From Pedobacter kyonggii (lineage in GTDB: Bacteria; Bacteroidota; Bacteroidia; Sphingobacteriales; Sphingobacteriaceae): a DNA stretch of 64,000 nt. The translations under genes were made by a program, and so were the position numbers. Each line of letters starts with the position of its first letter. Position 1 is the stretch's first letter. The notes beneath the pieces were generated by a model that had not been told where the DNA came from, made no database searches, and was given only the letters and a program-made list of their open reading frames with translations. The stretch lies in assembly GCF_004310665.1 (NCBI RefSeq), contig NZ_SIXF01000002.1, positions 186,001 through 250,000 on the forward strand, given 5' to 3'. Shown here piece after piece: positions 50,788-60,359 of this stretch.

Positions 50788-53700
50788 TTAAAAATTCCAG
50801 GTCAGGGTTGTGCTATATGTGCGTCCGAATTTCTGGCTGAACATAATCCGGTCCCCTTCCTCATATTTATTGGTGAAACCCGGTTTCAAACGCTGCGCAT
50901 CGCTGACATCAGAAGTTCCAGGGATGAAATCCGGGTTGGGTTCATAACTTGCGGTATTGCGGTAAAATGTGGATGCCGCATTTAGCAGGTTACCTGCGTT
51001 AATCCTGATCTCGAACTTGTTTTTCAGGAACCGGTAACTGATCTGGGCATCGACCTGCTCCCGTGGCCTTTCGTACTCTACAAGGTCCGCTGCTTCTCCT
51101 ACCAGATAAGTCTTAAAACCTGATTTATTATACATCACATTAAAACCGAAGTGATTACCAGTGTATTGGAGCCCCGCATTGACCAGGTAAGGTGTTTGTC
51201 CATACATAGGGCGGCTCTGTTTGCTGGTGACATCTAAAGGTGGGCCAGCAGGATCTGGATTCGAAATCAGATAGGTACTGCGAACCTCTGATTTTTGCAG
51301 CGTCAGGTTTCCATAGGCAGTCATGTTGCTGAAAATTGCATTATCCGAGAGAAAGCCAAAGTTCTTGCGGAGTTCAAATTCCAATCCATACACCTTAGCC
51401 CAGTCTGCGCTTTTTAAGTAATAGGCAGTTGTATTGCCCTGCGGAGAAAGTACGGTTTCGGTCGGCTTATCAAATTTCTTATAGAAACCACCTACTGATA
51501 GTATCTCCCCTAAACCGGGAAACCATTCTGTTTTAAAATCCAAACTGTTGATCCGGGTACTGTATAAGCCCTGATTACCAAACTGGCCACCCAAAATTGG
51601 ACTAAATCTCCAAAACTGGCTGTTATCCATGAGTTCCGGGCGGACTACGCTACTGGAAAAGGCCGCCCTGATATTGAGTGATGAAAGCGGGCTATAGGTT
51701 AAATTGGCTGAAGGCAACCATTGCCAGCGGGGATCAGGTTTTATGCTAAATACATCAATGCGGTTATTATTTCCGTTTTTGCCCGGTGTATACTTATAAT
51801 ATTCGCCCCGGACTCCCCATACCAGGCGCAATTTTTCCATCAACCTGTTGTCGAACATGATGAACCCTGCATGGGTCTGGCTTTTCCCGTCGAAGCTATC
51901 CCTATAATTGCCCGGTATGGAATATTGGAAACGCTCAGGCCCCATATTTTCCGGTTTGACTATTTCCGCAATTGGAATATACCTCATACTATCAGGTAGT
52001 GATGTTGATCTAGTTAAGGCAGCAATCGCCCAGTCAAAATTCGCCTTTTTCTGATTGCCAAAATAACCAACTTTGACACTGCTGCGGATCTCCCCAATTG
52101 TAAAAGGTAATGTTGCGGCCAGATCCCATGAATAGTGCTGTTCCTTGTTTTGGTAATGGTGGCGCGAGAGCGGGTTTATTCTTGGCTCGCTATTATTGGC
52201 AGGGACATAGTAGTACAAGTATTCGGCCCCAATTCGCTCAGGAATGCTCTCGGCAATAATCAAGTCTTTCTCCTGTCTGCTCACCGACGTCCTGGCTGCG
52301 TCCCATTCGATTTTTACTTTTCCCAACTGGTGCTGTCCGCTGAGCTTGTTTTGCAACAGGTCTGTATAGGTAGGATCATCTGTTTCTTGAATACGAGTTG
52401 GCGGCAAAGTAGTATCTTCATTGGCAGTGGAATAGCCGGTAATACGGTAAAGGGTGTTGTCATAAAGATGAGTGTAGGTATTGCGGAAACTAAAACGGTT
52501 CTTGCCCAGTTGCAAACCTACATTAAGCAGCCCGCCCAAGGTCGTATTAAAACCATAGGCATTCCCCGTATTTGTAGACCTCTGGTACCAATCCCCCCTG
52601 GTCTGCTCATTAATTATGTTATTACTTTGCGTATTCCGATAGCTTAAAGAGCCAGTAAAACCCAGCTTGTTATCATTGGTCGTGTCGATTGATATTAGTC
52701 TGCCAATGGAAAACTGATAGTTCTGCGAAGGAGCGGCCTTATTTTTATAAACCGTAAAATTATCTTTGGTAAATCTTTTGCTCTGCTCGGTTATTTGTTC
52801 CGGAGTAAGGCCGTCTGTTGATACTAAATCTTTGGGATAATCCCTCGTTCCATCGTCAAAACCCAAATAATCGTATTTACCGCGTTTATGGCTGATGAAG
52901 TCTTTACCCGTTGTCTGGTCATTATAAGAAGCCCCAGCAGAAAAGCTCATAAAATTCTCATTGGGAATATCTTTGGTGTTGATCTGGATCAGACCGCCCC
53001 CAAAGCTGGCATTCATGTCCGGGGTAACCGTTTTACTTACCACCACGTTATCGACCATATTGGATGGGATCAGGTCAAAGGAGAAGTTACGGCTCTGCGC
53101 TTCTGTGCTTGGTAATACTGTTCCATCCAGCATGGCCGAGTTGTACCTTTCTCCGATACCGCGGACCAGGACAAACTTATTGTCGATTGTATTTAGTCCG
53201 CTGATCCGCTTTAAGCTTTCACCGATATTTTTATCCGGTGTTCTTGCAATCTGCTCGGCACTGATACCGTTGCTGATCTCAGAGGCATTTTTCTGCTTCG
53301 CCAAGAGGCCGGCGGTAGAGGCTTTTTTATATCCTGCCGTAACCACCACTTCTTTTAATCCTTTGGTATCAGGATTCAGGGAAATTTCCAGCAGTGTATT
53401 TTTACCCTCTTTCACGACCACACCGGTTATACGCTGGGTCTGGAAAGACATGTAACTCACTTCTATTGTATATATGCCTGGATTTACACTTAATGTATAA
53501 CTTCCATCGACAGCTGATTGCGTACCAGTTCTATTTTCAATCACCTTAATCGAAGCACCAGGTAAGTTCTCGCCTTTTTCATCTAAGATCTTACCGGAAA
53601 TTTTCCCCGGTTTTACCGGATCAGGCAGCTTATATAAAATAATGGTATTTGCATCGGCATATCTAAAATCCACACGGGTGTTTGCTAAAACCTTCTTAAG

Positions 53701-54021
53701 GGCATCCTGAAAGTATGCATCTTTTAAATCCAGGCTAATTTTCTGGCCTGCATTAAAAATAGTCTTGTCATAGTTGATCACACAATCAGCTTTGGTTTGC
53801 AGCTCAGTGATCGCTTGCGGCAATGTCACAGAGGTTAGCTTCAGGCTGACTTTTTTTCCAGCTGCCTGACTTAGTTCCGCATAGGCTGATAGGGGGTGGA
53901 ATAAAACAAGAGGCAATAGACATAATGCCGTCACCTCCTTAAATCTTTCAAGGAAAAAGTACTTTAGTATTTCGAAGTAAAAACCTATTTTCATAGATTC
54001 ATTGCGTTTTTTAATTTTCAC
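50788..54021 (-). CDS. TonB-dependent outer-membrane receptor with STN signalling domain
   Basis: 1077 residues. A signal region (about 28-48) is followed by a secretin/TonB short N-terminal (STN) domain (about 58-125, with LPQAITELQTKADCVINYD), a carboxypeptidase-regulatory-like sandwich (about 138-220), a plug (about 245-355, with FVLVRGIGERYNSAMLDGT) and a long beta-barrel ending in Phe. The STN domain marks a transducer-type receptor signalling through FecR to the ECF sigma factor upstream. The second Met (residue 10) is an alternative start. The ligand is unknown. Confidence 0.93.
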   Translation of the reverse strand: MKIKKRNESMKIGFYFEILKYFFLERFKEVTALCLLPLVLFHPLSAYAELSQAAGKKVSLKLTSVTLPQAITELQTKADCVINYDKTIFNAGQKISLDLKDAYFQDALKKVLANTRVDFRYADANTIILYKLPDPVKPGKISGKILDEKGENLPGASIKVIENRTGTQSAVDGSYTLSVNPGIYTIEVSYMSFQTQRITGVVVKEGKNTLLEISLNPDTKGLKEVVVTAGYKKASTAGLLAKQKNASEISNGISAEQIARTPDKNIGESLKRISGLNTIDNKFVLVRGIGERYNSAMLDGTVLPSTEAQSRNFSFDLIPSNMVDNVVVSKTVTPDMNASFGGGLIQINTKDIPNENFMSFSAGASYNDQTTGKDFISHKRGKYDYLGFDDGTRDYPKDLVSTDGLTPEQITEQSKRFTKDNFTVYKNKAAPSQNYQFSIGRLISIDTTNDNKLGFTGSLSYRNTQSNNIINEQTRGDWYQRSTNTGNAYGFNTTLGGLLNVGLQLGKNRFSFRNTYTHLYDNTLYRITGYSTANEDTTLPPTRIQETDDPTYTDLLQNKLSGQHQLGKVKIEWDAARTSVSRQEKDLIIAESIPERIGAEYLYYYVPANNSEPRINPLSRHHYQNKEQHYSWDLAATLPFTIGEIRSSVKVGYFGNQKKANFDWAIAALTRSTSLPDSMRYIPIAEIVKPENMGPERFQYSIPGNYRDSFDGKSQTHAGFIMFDNRLMEKLRLVWGVRGEYYKYTPGKNGNNNRIDVFSIKPDPRWQWLPSANLTYSPLSSLNIRAAFSSSVVRPELMDNSQFWRFSPILGGQFGNQGLYSTRINSLDFKTEWFPGLGEILSVGGFYKKFDKPTETVLSPQGNTTAYYLKSADWAKVYGLEFELRKNFGFLSDNAIFSNMTAYGNLTLQKSEVRSTYLISNPDPAGPPLDVTSKQSRPMYGQTPYLVNAGLQYTGNHFGFNVMYNKSGFKTYLVGEAADLVEYERPREQVDAQISYRFLKNKFEIRINAGNLLNAASTFYRNTASYEPNPDFIPGTSDVSDAQRLKPGFTNKYEEGDRIMFSQKFGRTYSTTLTWNF

Positions 54022-54046
54022 GAGTTAAAAACAATTTTTTTTATGG

Positions 54047-54076
54047 CCGCCCTGTTGACGCAGGGCGGTTTTTTTT
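54047..54076 (+). terminator. GC-rich hairpin in the receptor 5' leader, with U-tract on the plus strand
   Basis: CCGCCCTG (54047-54054) pairs with CAGGGCGG (54061-54068), and eight T follow on the plus strand. Genes on both sides run on the minus strand, where the stem is followed by A residues, so it is misoriented for a terminator. It would sit in the leader of the receptor mRNA. Confidence 0.7.
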
Positions 54077-54152
54077 GTTAATTATTTGTTTGATATGTTT
54101 TTTTTGCCAACCTTAATTTTTGCTGGCGCAGGTCCTTCAAGTAATTAATCGA

Positions 54153-55181
54153 TCATTTACAGCCCTCCCCCCAAATGGTAATTAATGAATCCTTTGTTAT
54201 TTTATAATGTATATTTCCTCCGCTCATCATCCGTATCTGTTCCATGACTTCCCTGATGCTTTTCTGATTAAATGTCGCGTTGAACTGGCGGCTATTCGCC
54301 AGGGAAGGAGACTTCAGATTAAACCGAACTTTATAGTATCTTTCCAGTTTGCCCATCATCGTCGCCAGATTATCGTCTTTGAAGATGAACCGGTTTGTTG
54401 TCCAGCTGTTTATGTCCTCAGTGTTTTCCGTACTGACTATATATCGCTGATCTTTGTTGTAGTAATCCAGCTTCATGCCCGGTGTCAGCAGAGACAATCT
54501 TTTTAATACACCTTTGTTAATTTCAGAAACACTCACCTTTCCCGTTCTTACCGCTACACTAAATATATTGTCAGAAGGGTAGGCGCTGATATTAAAGGAT
54601 GTACCAAGAACTTGCGTCTGGATGCTGCCCGAATGAACAACAAAAGGACTAAATGTATCACGTTTTACTTCAAAAAACCCTTCCCCTTCCAAGCGGATAT
54701 TACGATGACGGCCTTTAACAAAACGTGAAGGCCATTTCAGAGTAGAGGAGCCTCCCAGGTAGACAACTGTACTGTCCGAAAGGATGATCTTTAGTTTTTC
54801 CCCCTGCAGGGTAGTTCGGCTGAACATCTCGATAACCTCCAGCGGTTCAACCTGGTTTCCCTTGTAGCTGTACCAGCCAAGCGCAACTGAGCAAACCAGA
54901 ACAATGGAGGCGGCATATTGTAACACCCGGAAACGCTGGCTTTTCTGCTGCCTTCTGATATCCGCTTTGGCCATTATCTCTTCGAACTCCTGATCTACCC
55001 TAGAAGAGTCTTCCCGTGTCGACGGTTCTTCCCCCCAGGCTTCCTGTATCAGGTCAGAAAACTGCCCGTCATCATTTTTTACACTATCCAGATAGTGAAG
55101 CAATGTTTCTTCCTGCTGAGGATCTGCTTTGCCTTCCAGGTAGAGTTTAAACAGTTTTCTTATTTCTTCGTTATTTTCCAC
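54153..55181 (-). CDS. FecR family anti-sigma/sigma regulator
   Basis: 342 residues with a cytoplasmic N-terminal sigma-binding region (about 1-85, starting RKLFKLYLEGKA), a TM helix (about 88-106), a FecR beta domain (about 115-225, VYLGGSSTLKWPSRF, GEGFFEVKRDTFSPF) and a C-terminal DUF4974-type part (RFIFKDDNLATMMGKL, RYYKVRFNL). It senses the STN domain of the receptor. It lies between the sigma factor and the receptor, in the canonical order. Confidence 0.93.
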   Translation of the reverse strand: MENNEEIRKLFKLYLEGKADPQQEETLLHYLDSVKNDDGQFSDLIQEAWGEEPSTREDSSRVDQEFEEIMAKADIRRQQKSQRFRVLQYAASIVLVCSVALGWYSYKGNQVEPLEVIEMFSRTTLQGEKLKIILSDSTVVYLGGSSTLKWPSRFVKGRHRNIRLEGEGFFEVKRDTFSPFVVHSGSIQTQVLGTSFNISAYPSDNIFSVAVRTGKVSVSEINKGVLKRLSLLTPGMKLDYYNKDQRYIVSTENTEDINSWTTNRFIFKDDNLATMMGKLERYYKVRFNLKSPSLANSRQFNATFNQKSIREVMEQIRMMSGGNIHYKITKDSLITIWGEGCK

Positions 55182-55211
55182 TATTCATTATTGTATTTTA
55201 CTCTATTAATG

Positions 55212-55255
55212 TCTTATATATGTAGTACGACTGAATCCGGTACTATACCCATCCC
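55212..55255. repeat. Repeated promoter-like block, copy 1
   Basis: TCTTATATATGTA (55212-55224), then CGACTGAATCCG and TATACC. It overlaps an imperfect dyad GTAGTAC...GTACTAT (55222-55246). Copy 2 is 155 bp further from FecR. Confidence 0.6.
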
Positions 55256-55366
55256 AAATTTTATTTTTTAATTAAATTTTGAATTTATTCATTTCGACCT
55301 TATATTTCTATTTTAAGAAGCTTTTGGTCAGCTCATATTTATTGTTTCTCCGTACCATCATGTATC

Positions 55367-55411
55367 TCTTATATATGTATGTATTAAGATTGAAACCGCT
55401 TGTATACCTAT
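55367..55411. repeat. Repeated promoter-like block, copy 2
   Basis: TCTTATATATGTA (55367-55379), then AAGATTGAAACCG and TATACC in the same order as copy 1. Confidence 0.6.
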
Positions 55412-55812
55412 TCGCTTTTTGAAATAAATTATAATAGTCTCATTTTCAGTTAAATAAATTTTATTAGTTTTGTGTATTTACGCCAGTCGGAGTTGATCTA
55501 TCTCGTATGGACCAGCAAGCTTAAGAGTAATCGAGTAGCAAGTAACATTTTCCTTTCAGGTTGTTAGACTTGTTGAATTCGGTAAAACCTGCAGGATAAG
55601 ATATTGCTGAAAAATCTATTCTGATTATAAAATATTTAGGCATTCATCATACATGAAGATAAATACAGCTTGCTAAACTCAAGTGAATGATTCTAACACA
55701 AAATTAATTAGTGATTCAGCATGCCCAGAAAGATGAGATGATATATGAAAACGGAAATTATCCATAAGGGCAAATAAAATGATTCGAAAATCTTAAATTG
55801 ATAAGAGGGGAG

Positions 55813-56424
55813 TTACAAATATTTGGGAAGGAGTGACTGTAATAGTAATACCCCCATTAGTGCGGTTTCAGGAGAAAGGCGTGTAAAATAGCTGCGAATA
55901 TGACGGATTGATTTTGTGATCTGGTTATTTACTGTCTTTTTTGAAATGTGCATGTGCTCGGATATTTCCTTATGTGACCACCCGTTGTCCCGGCTTAACT
56001 GATAGATGATCTTTGCTTGTTTTGGCAAAGAATGAATAGCTATTGACGCAATTTCACCGCAATCCTTGAAATCTATGTAGTTGTCTGTTGAGGAACCAAA
56101 AGGTTCCACCTGAAACTCCCTTTGTATATAACGGGACTGACTTGCTTTACGTTTTAAGGAGTCTAGAAACCTGCTGCGAATCATAACGAACAATAAGGCT
56201 TCGGTTTTTTTAGCAGGATCTATTTTTTCTCTTCTTTCCCAAAGACTGACAAATATTTCCTGGGTCAGGTCTTTTGCCTCTTCCTTATCTTTCGAAAAGC
56301 GAAAAGCAAATCCCATTACCTTATTCCGGTTTCGGCGATAAAATTCATGATAAGCAGAGCTGTCTCCAGAGCGTACCAGCTCAAGTATTTGGTGATCAGT
56401 GCGGTTTTCTACATGTAGTTTCAT
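55813..56424 (-). CDS. ECF sigma-70 factor, FecI-like Bacteroidota type
   Basis: 203 residues. Region 2 (about 25-95) has the helices FYRRNRNKVMGFAFRF and DLTQEIFVSLWERR; region 4 HTH (about 130-180) has SLPKQAKIIYQLSRDNGWSH and KEISEHMHISKKTVNNQI. It lacks the extra SnoaL domain. The C-terminal hydrophobic tail (ALMGVLLLQSLL) is an unusual but seen feature. It stands upstream of FecR and the receptor, separated by 631 bp. Confidence 0.93.
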   Translation of the reverse strand: MKLHVENRTDHQILELVRSGDSSAYHEFYRRNRNKVMGFAFRFSKDKEEAKDLTQEIFVSLWERREKIDPAKKTEALLFVMIRSRFLDSLKRKASQSRYIQREFQVEPFGSSTDNYIDFKDCGEIASIAIHSLPKQAKIIYQLSRDNGWSHKEISEHMHISKKTVNNQITKSIRHIRSYFTRLSPETALMGVLLLQSLLPKYL

Positions 56425-56502
56425 AGGTGATGAGGTTAACAGTGGAAAGTTACCAGCCTAATGTTAACTAACCATTAAGTATTCAAGATTTCTTAGTTTG
56501 GT

Positions 56503-57912
56503 CTAACGATGGGTAATCACCATGCTCTTCTGAGCTGATAGCATGTGTGTATTTGTCAGCAGAATTCCTGCTGTTAAACTGCCTGGGCCTGCTGTTTTCA
56601 AACTGGATACGGAGCTTTTCACTTTGCCTGTAATGCTGGTGATTGCCGCTTTAACCAAGGGGTCGTTGGCTTCTCCAAAAGGAAGAAGTGGCAGGGAAGC
56701 AAATTCATTTACCGGAATATCGGGGATTATCCCGGCACTGTAATTTCCGTTACCAGAAGCATTGAACAGTTTATATATAATAGGGTGCATCTCCCACAGA
56801 ACCTGTTTTGGGGTGCGCATATCGCTGATGAGGAAAGAAGCTTCATCTTTACCTATGGTTTTGTCTCCAATCAAGGTGACCTGCATATAAGGCTTAAGAT
56901 TATTGATCATCACTTCGGCCGCTGAGGCCGTAGCTCCTGTACCGAGGATATAAACACGGCTCAGTCCGAGATTGCTTTCCAATAGGCTGTTGAAATTTAC
57001 AGTTCGGTCAAATGTGGCTGTACTTCCCAAAGTCTCGTTTCTAACGCCACCGTTCTTATTTCCCTTGTAGGTAATGAACTGACTGGCAAAAGAGATGCCG
57101 GGCGCGATCATTGCGCAAAGACCTGCAGCCTCAGACACCTGTCCACCTGAATTATAACGCAAGTCAAGTACCAGATCGGAAATGCCATTACTTTTAAAAT
57201 TTGCAAAAACATTTTTGAGGGAACTGGCCAGGCCAGGGTTAAAGCTATGAAAACTAAGGTAGCCAATTTTTTTACCCTCACTTTCTATGATGCGGCTAGT
57301 TTCTCGCTGATCCAGGATTACGCCGATGCCTACTTCAACTGAACGAGTGTCTGACCAGGAATTTCCAACTTGTTCAGCGAGCCCAAGGGTAACATTATCC
57401 GCCGATAGCAATTCGGTTTGTAATGCGGCCGCGTTTGTTTCAGTCAGTTGTTTTCCATTGATTTTACGGATATAATCACCTCTTTTTAATCCATTCCTGG
57501 ATGCAGGCGAATCACTAAAAACTAAGGTTACAATTCCGATAACCTCACCGGTATTCAGTTCTTTAATGGCGCTATAGTCAAATCCATATTTGCCCTTCGC
57601 GTTTGGCGTGTAAGACGTGGGGTCATTTGGCAATATCATATAGGAGAACCGGTCCGAACCATTGCGAACAGCGTTCAAAAAATCTTTTGGCGCAATGCTG
57701 AAGTTAGGCATTGCCGGAAGCGATTCGTTCCAGTAATAATAGCGTTTCAGGCTGTCTAATATCCAAGTATTTATGTTTTCATTAGTGCCAATCGGATAAT
57801 CAGGCTTGTTATTTTTATCTTTCTTGCAAGAAACCTGAGTAATTGCCAAGCAGAGAACAAGGCACATCCAATTCAGGCAGCTCCTTTTGGCAATGTGTAA
57901 TTTCCTTCCCAT
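56503..57912 (-). CDS. S41 family C-terminal processing peptidase, lipoprotein
   Basis: 469 residues with a lipoprotein signal (lipobox QVSC, then KKDK). An N-terminal helical part is followed by a PDZ domain (about 100-185, GFDYSAIK, DSPASRNGLKRGDYI, INGKQL) and the S41 catalytic core. The nucleophile is S330 in GATASAAEVM, with the lysine in GDKTIGKDEAS. Acts in the periplasm on C-termini of proteins. It is 78 bp upstream of the sigma gene on the same strand and may be in the same regulon. Confidence 0.92.
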   Translation of the reverse strand: MGRKLHIAKRSCLNWMCLVLCLAITQVSCKKDKNNKPDYPIGTNENINTWILDSLKRYYYWNESLPAMPNFSIAPKDFLNAVRNGSDRFSYMILPNDPTSYTPNAKGKYGFDYSAIKELNTGEVIGIVTLVFSDSPASRNGLKRGDYIRKINGKQLTETNAAALQTELLSADNVTLGLAEQVGNSWSDTRSVEVGIGVILDQRETSRIIESEGKKIGYLSFHSFNPGLASSLKNVFANFKSNGISDLVLDLRYNSGGQVSEAAGLCAMIAPGISFASQFITYKGNKNGGVRNETLGSTATFDRTVNFNSLLESNLGLSRVYILGTGATASAAEVMINNLKPYMQVTLIGDKTIGKDEASFLISDMRTPKQVLWEMHPIIYKLFNASGNGNYSAGIIPDIPVNEFASLPLLPFGEANDPLVKAAITSITGKVKSSVSSLKTAGPGSLTAGILLTNTHMLSAQKSMVITHR

Positions 57913-58055
57913 AATGGTTTCAATTAGGTTTATACCTATAAAAGTAATACACTACTGTTAACAAATGATTAAGTTTTCCCTCTATATAATCTCATGAAAA
58001 TTCGATAATCGAATAATGATGCGAGTTTGGCCGCTTAAAGCAAAGGAGTAGTTAC

Positions 58056-58432
58056 ATGGACATCCCCTGGTCGGGCGCTTCCTGAGTAGCATTGTTGGTC
58101 AAACTGAGCATAGCAAGAATGACGAATTCATTTTTGTCCGTGATTCGAACATTCTTAAAAGACTGGATATAAATGATATTCTGTATCTGGAAGCAAAAGG
58201 AGATCATGTCAAATTTTATCTGTCAGATAAAATTTACTCCATTCATTCTACATTGACATCTATAGAACAAAAACTTTCACCGGATATCTTCTTTCGCGTG
58301 CACCGGTCTTTTATTGTTAACATCAATAAAATAAATACGATCGAAGGCGGGACCTTAATCATTGATCGCTATATGATCCCGGTATCTAACAGGTTCCGTG
58401 CTGCGTTGTTTAAACGACTACAGATTTCTTAA
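58056..58432 (+). pseudogene. LytTR-domain transcription factor gene with a frameshift
   Basis: From 58121 to the stop at 58430 an open frame codes a full LytTR domain: DEFIFVRDSNILKRLDINDI, LYLEAKGDHVKFYL, IHSTLTSIEQKL, FFRVHRSFIVNINKINTIEG and RFRAALFKRLQIS. Upstream the frame has no start codon before a TAG. Adding one C to the C4 run at 58064-58067 joins it to the ATG at 58056 and gives a stand-alone LytTR protein of about 125 residues, a common Bacteroidota type. Either a true frameshift or an assembly error. Confidence 0.78.
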
Positions 58433-59170
58433 ACCTATCATATGGTGTGGAGGATTTAGTTATTCTCCTTTCCTGTAAGTTCTGAGGTTTGGTGAAAATC
58501 CATTTTGAGCATTGTGGTAGAACGGATCTTTAACTGTCTTCAAAATCCTTCGACGCTTGCCTTGCCACTGGGTACATTTGGCGACCTGATTTTATTTGAA
58601 GATATGTTTCAGACACACGTAGAATAACGTTAATTTGTTATAGGGCTTTTTTATCCAGAAGAACCGAAAATTCGTTCAACGACAACAAACATTCATTCAA
58701 CGGGGAGATTGTTCTTTCTACCGTTTCTAACTTTTATGAACTGGGCATTGGCTTTAATTTGCACTAATCTATAATGGATTTGAGATAAAATTTGTCGAGA
58801 AAGACTGTGATTTTAATGTAAACTATCATTATCGATAGCTGATTTATTGTGGTAATAAACTTCCAAGATTTACACAGAAATAATAGATGCTAGCCTTAAC
58901 AAGCACAGAATTTCTGCGATCTATGTGAAATTGGCATCACTGAAAATATCAATGCAAAACCAGGGGAAGAGATTTGAGATCTGCCCTATATAGGATAGCA
59001 GTTGTATTTTGATGGACAAATATGCTGACTGATTTCACAAGGAAAGGTTTTAACGGGATCATTGTTAATGAACAGTAAGGTGTAGAGAAATGCAATATAA
59101 TAGCAAGAGCTCGGCACTTGCGACCAAAATTATTTAAAAAAAGCTAACCAAACAAAATAAAAATAGTTCT
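58433..59170. other. Long intergenic region
   Basis: 738 bp with no supported gene on either strand and no clear terminator. It may hold decayed sequence, but I could not identify any protein fragment. Confidence 0.45.
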
Positions 59171-60097
59171 ATGAAACGCAGAAACTTTGTGCAAAACTCT
59201 GTAATGGCAGGTGCATCATTATTAACAACCGGGCTTTTAAAATCAGATTCCGCAACTGCCGGGACTACCACGCCTAATAACGGGAAAACCTTTCATTTAA
59301 ATTATGGCATTCATCACGGTATGTTTAAAAACCATGCTGGTGAGGATTTTATTGATCAGATCAAGTTTGCTTATGATCAGGGTTTCCGGAGTATTGAAGA
59401 TAACTGGATGGCCGGCCGGCCGGTTGACCAACAGAAGAAGATTGGCGATACACTTGCAAAACTGGGTATGACCATGGGCGTTTTCCTACAACCTGGTCTG
59501 GGTAACGATTCCAATCTATTGGCATCGGGAAAAGCCGAATATCTCGATAAATTCATTGCGAGCTGTAAGCAGGCGGTTGAGGTGGCTAAAAGGGTCAATG
59601 GAAAACTGTTTACCGTTGTTCCTGGTGATTTTGTTCGTAATCTGCCTATAGGTGTTCAAACGGGCAACGTAATTGAAGCGGTTAGAAAAGGAACAGCTAT
59701 TATTGAACCTCATGGCCTAATAATGGTGCTAGAGCCACTTAGCGATAACCCCGACCTCTTCCTGCGCACGCCTGATCAAGCTTATGCTATTTGCAAAGCA
59801 GTAGCTAATCCTTCCTGCAAGCTTTTGTATGATATGTACCACGTACAGCGCAACCAAGGTAATATCATTGATACCTTGGACCGGGTCTATGATGAAATAG
59901 GCTATTATCAGATTGGTGACGTTCCTGGCCGCAAAGAACCTGGTACAGGGGAGATGAACTACAAAAATATACTCAAGCATATTTATGATAAGGGATATAA
60001 AGGTGTGATCGGTATGGAACATGATACAGCAGGTGGCGGCAAAGAGGGCGAGCTAGCATTAATTGAAGCATACCGCGAAGCCGATAGTTTTATTTAG
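59171..60097 (+). CDS. Exported TIM-barrel protein, hydroxypyruvate-isomerase-like
   Basis: 308 residues. The N-terminus (KRRNFVQNSVMAGASLLTTG) has a twin Arg followed by a hydrophobic stretch, fitting a Tat-type signal. The body is a xylose-isomerase-like/AP-endonuclease-2 TIM barrel. Metal-binding positions appear in VLEPLSD, YDMYHVQ, YYQIGDVPGR and GVIGMEHD. Similar enzymes isomerise hydroxypyruvate or oxidised sugars. It is 262 bp upstream of the cytochrome-type gene and in the same direction. Confidence 0.86.
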   Translation: MKRRNFVQNSVMAGASLLTTGLLKSDSATAGTTTPNNGKTFHLNYGIHHGMFKNHAGEDFIDQIKFAYDQGFRSIEDNWMAGRPVDQQKKIGDTLAKLGMTMGVFLQPGLGNDSNLLASGKAEYLDKFIASCKQAVEVAKRVNGKLFTVVPGDFVRNLPIGVQTGNVIEAVRKGTAIIEPHGLIMVLEPLSDNPDLFLRTPDQAYAICKAVANPSCKLLYDMYHVQRNQGNIIDTLDRVYDEIGYYQIGDVPGRKEPGTGEMNYKNILKHIYDKGYKGVIGMEHDTAGGGKEGELALIEAYREADSFI

Positions 60098-60359
60098 ACA
60101 CCGTTCTTGATTTAAATGATCTTTAATTACACTGAAATTATCCCTGGGCGGAAAAGTGATGATGGTAATGTACTGCAGATGTCATTAATCTGGCAAGTAC
60201 GTAATAAGAAATTTGACAAATTGAATCTGGATAACTTCAGTATTGAATAAATTTTATATTTTACCTGCTGTCTCCGATAGGGTGGGCAGGGACTTCTGGC
60301 TGATACGATTGCTTTTATATTAAGTCAGGTATGGAGTCGATATTTTTAAATTAATCAAA

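Larger units (their letters stand above)
55182..55812. other. Unusually long gap between sigma and FecR genes
   Basis: 631 AT-rich bases with no gene. ECF sigma and FecR genes are usually close together, so FecR may have its own promoter here. Two copies of a 13-base core lie within it (55212 and 55367). Confidence 0.55.

Noticed and set aside
52961-53455. 164-residue plus-strand frame
   Set aside because: Antisense to the STN receptor plug region; Leu/Pro/Ser-rich shadow.
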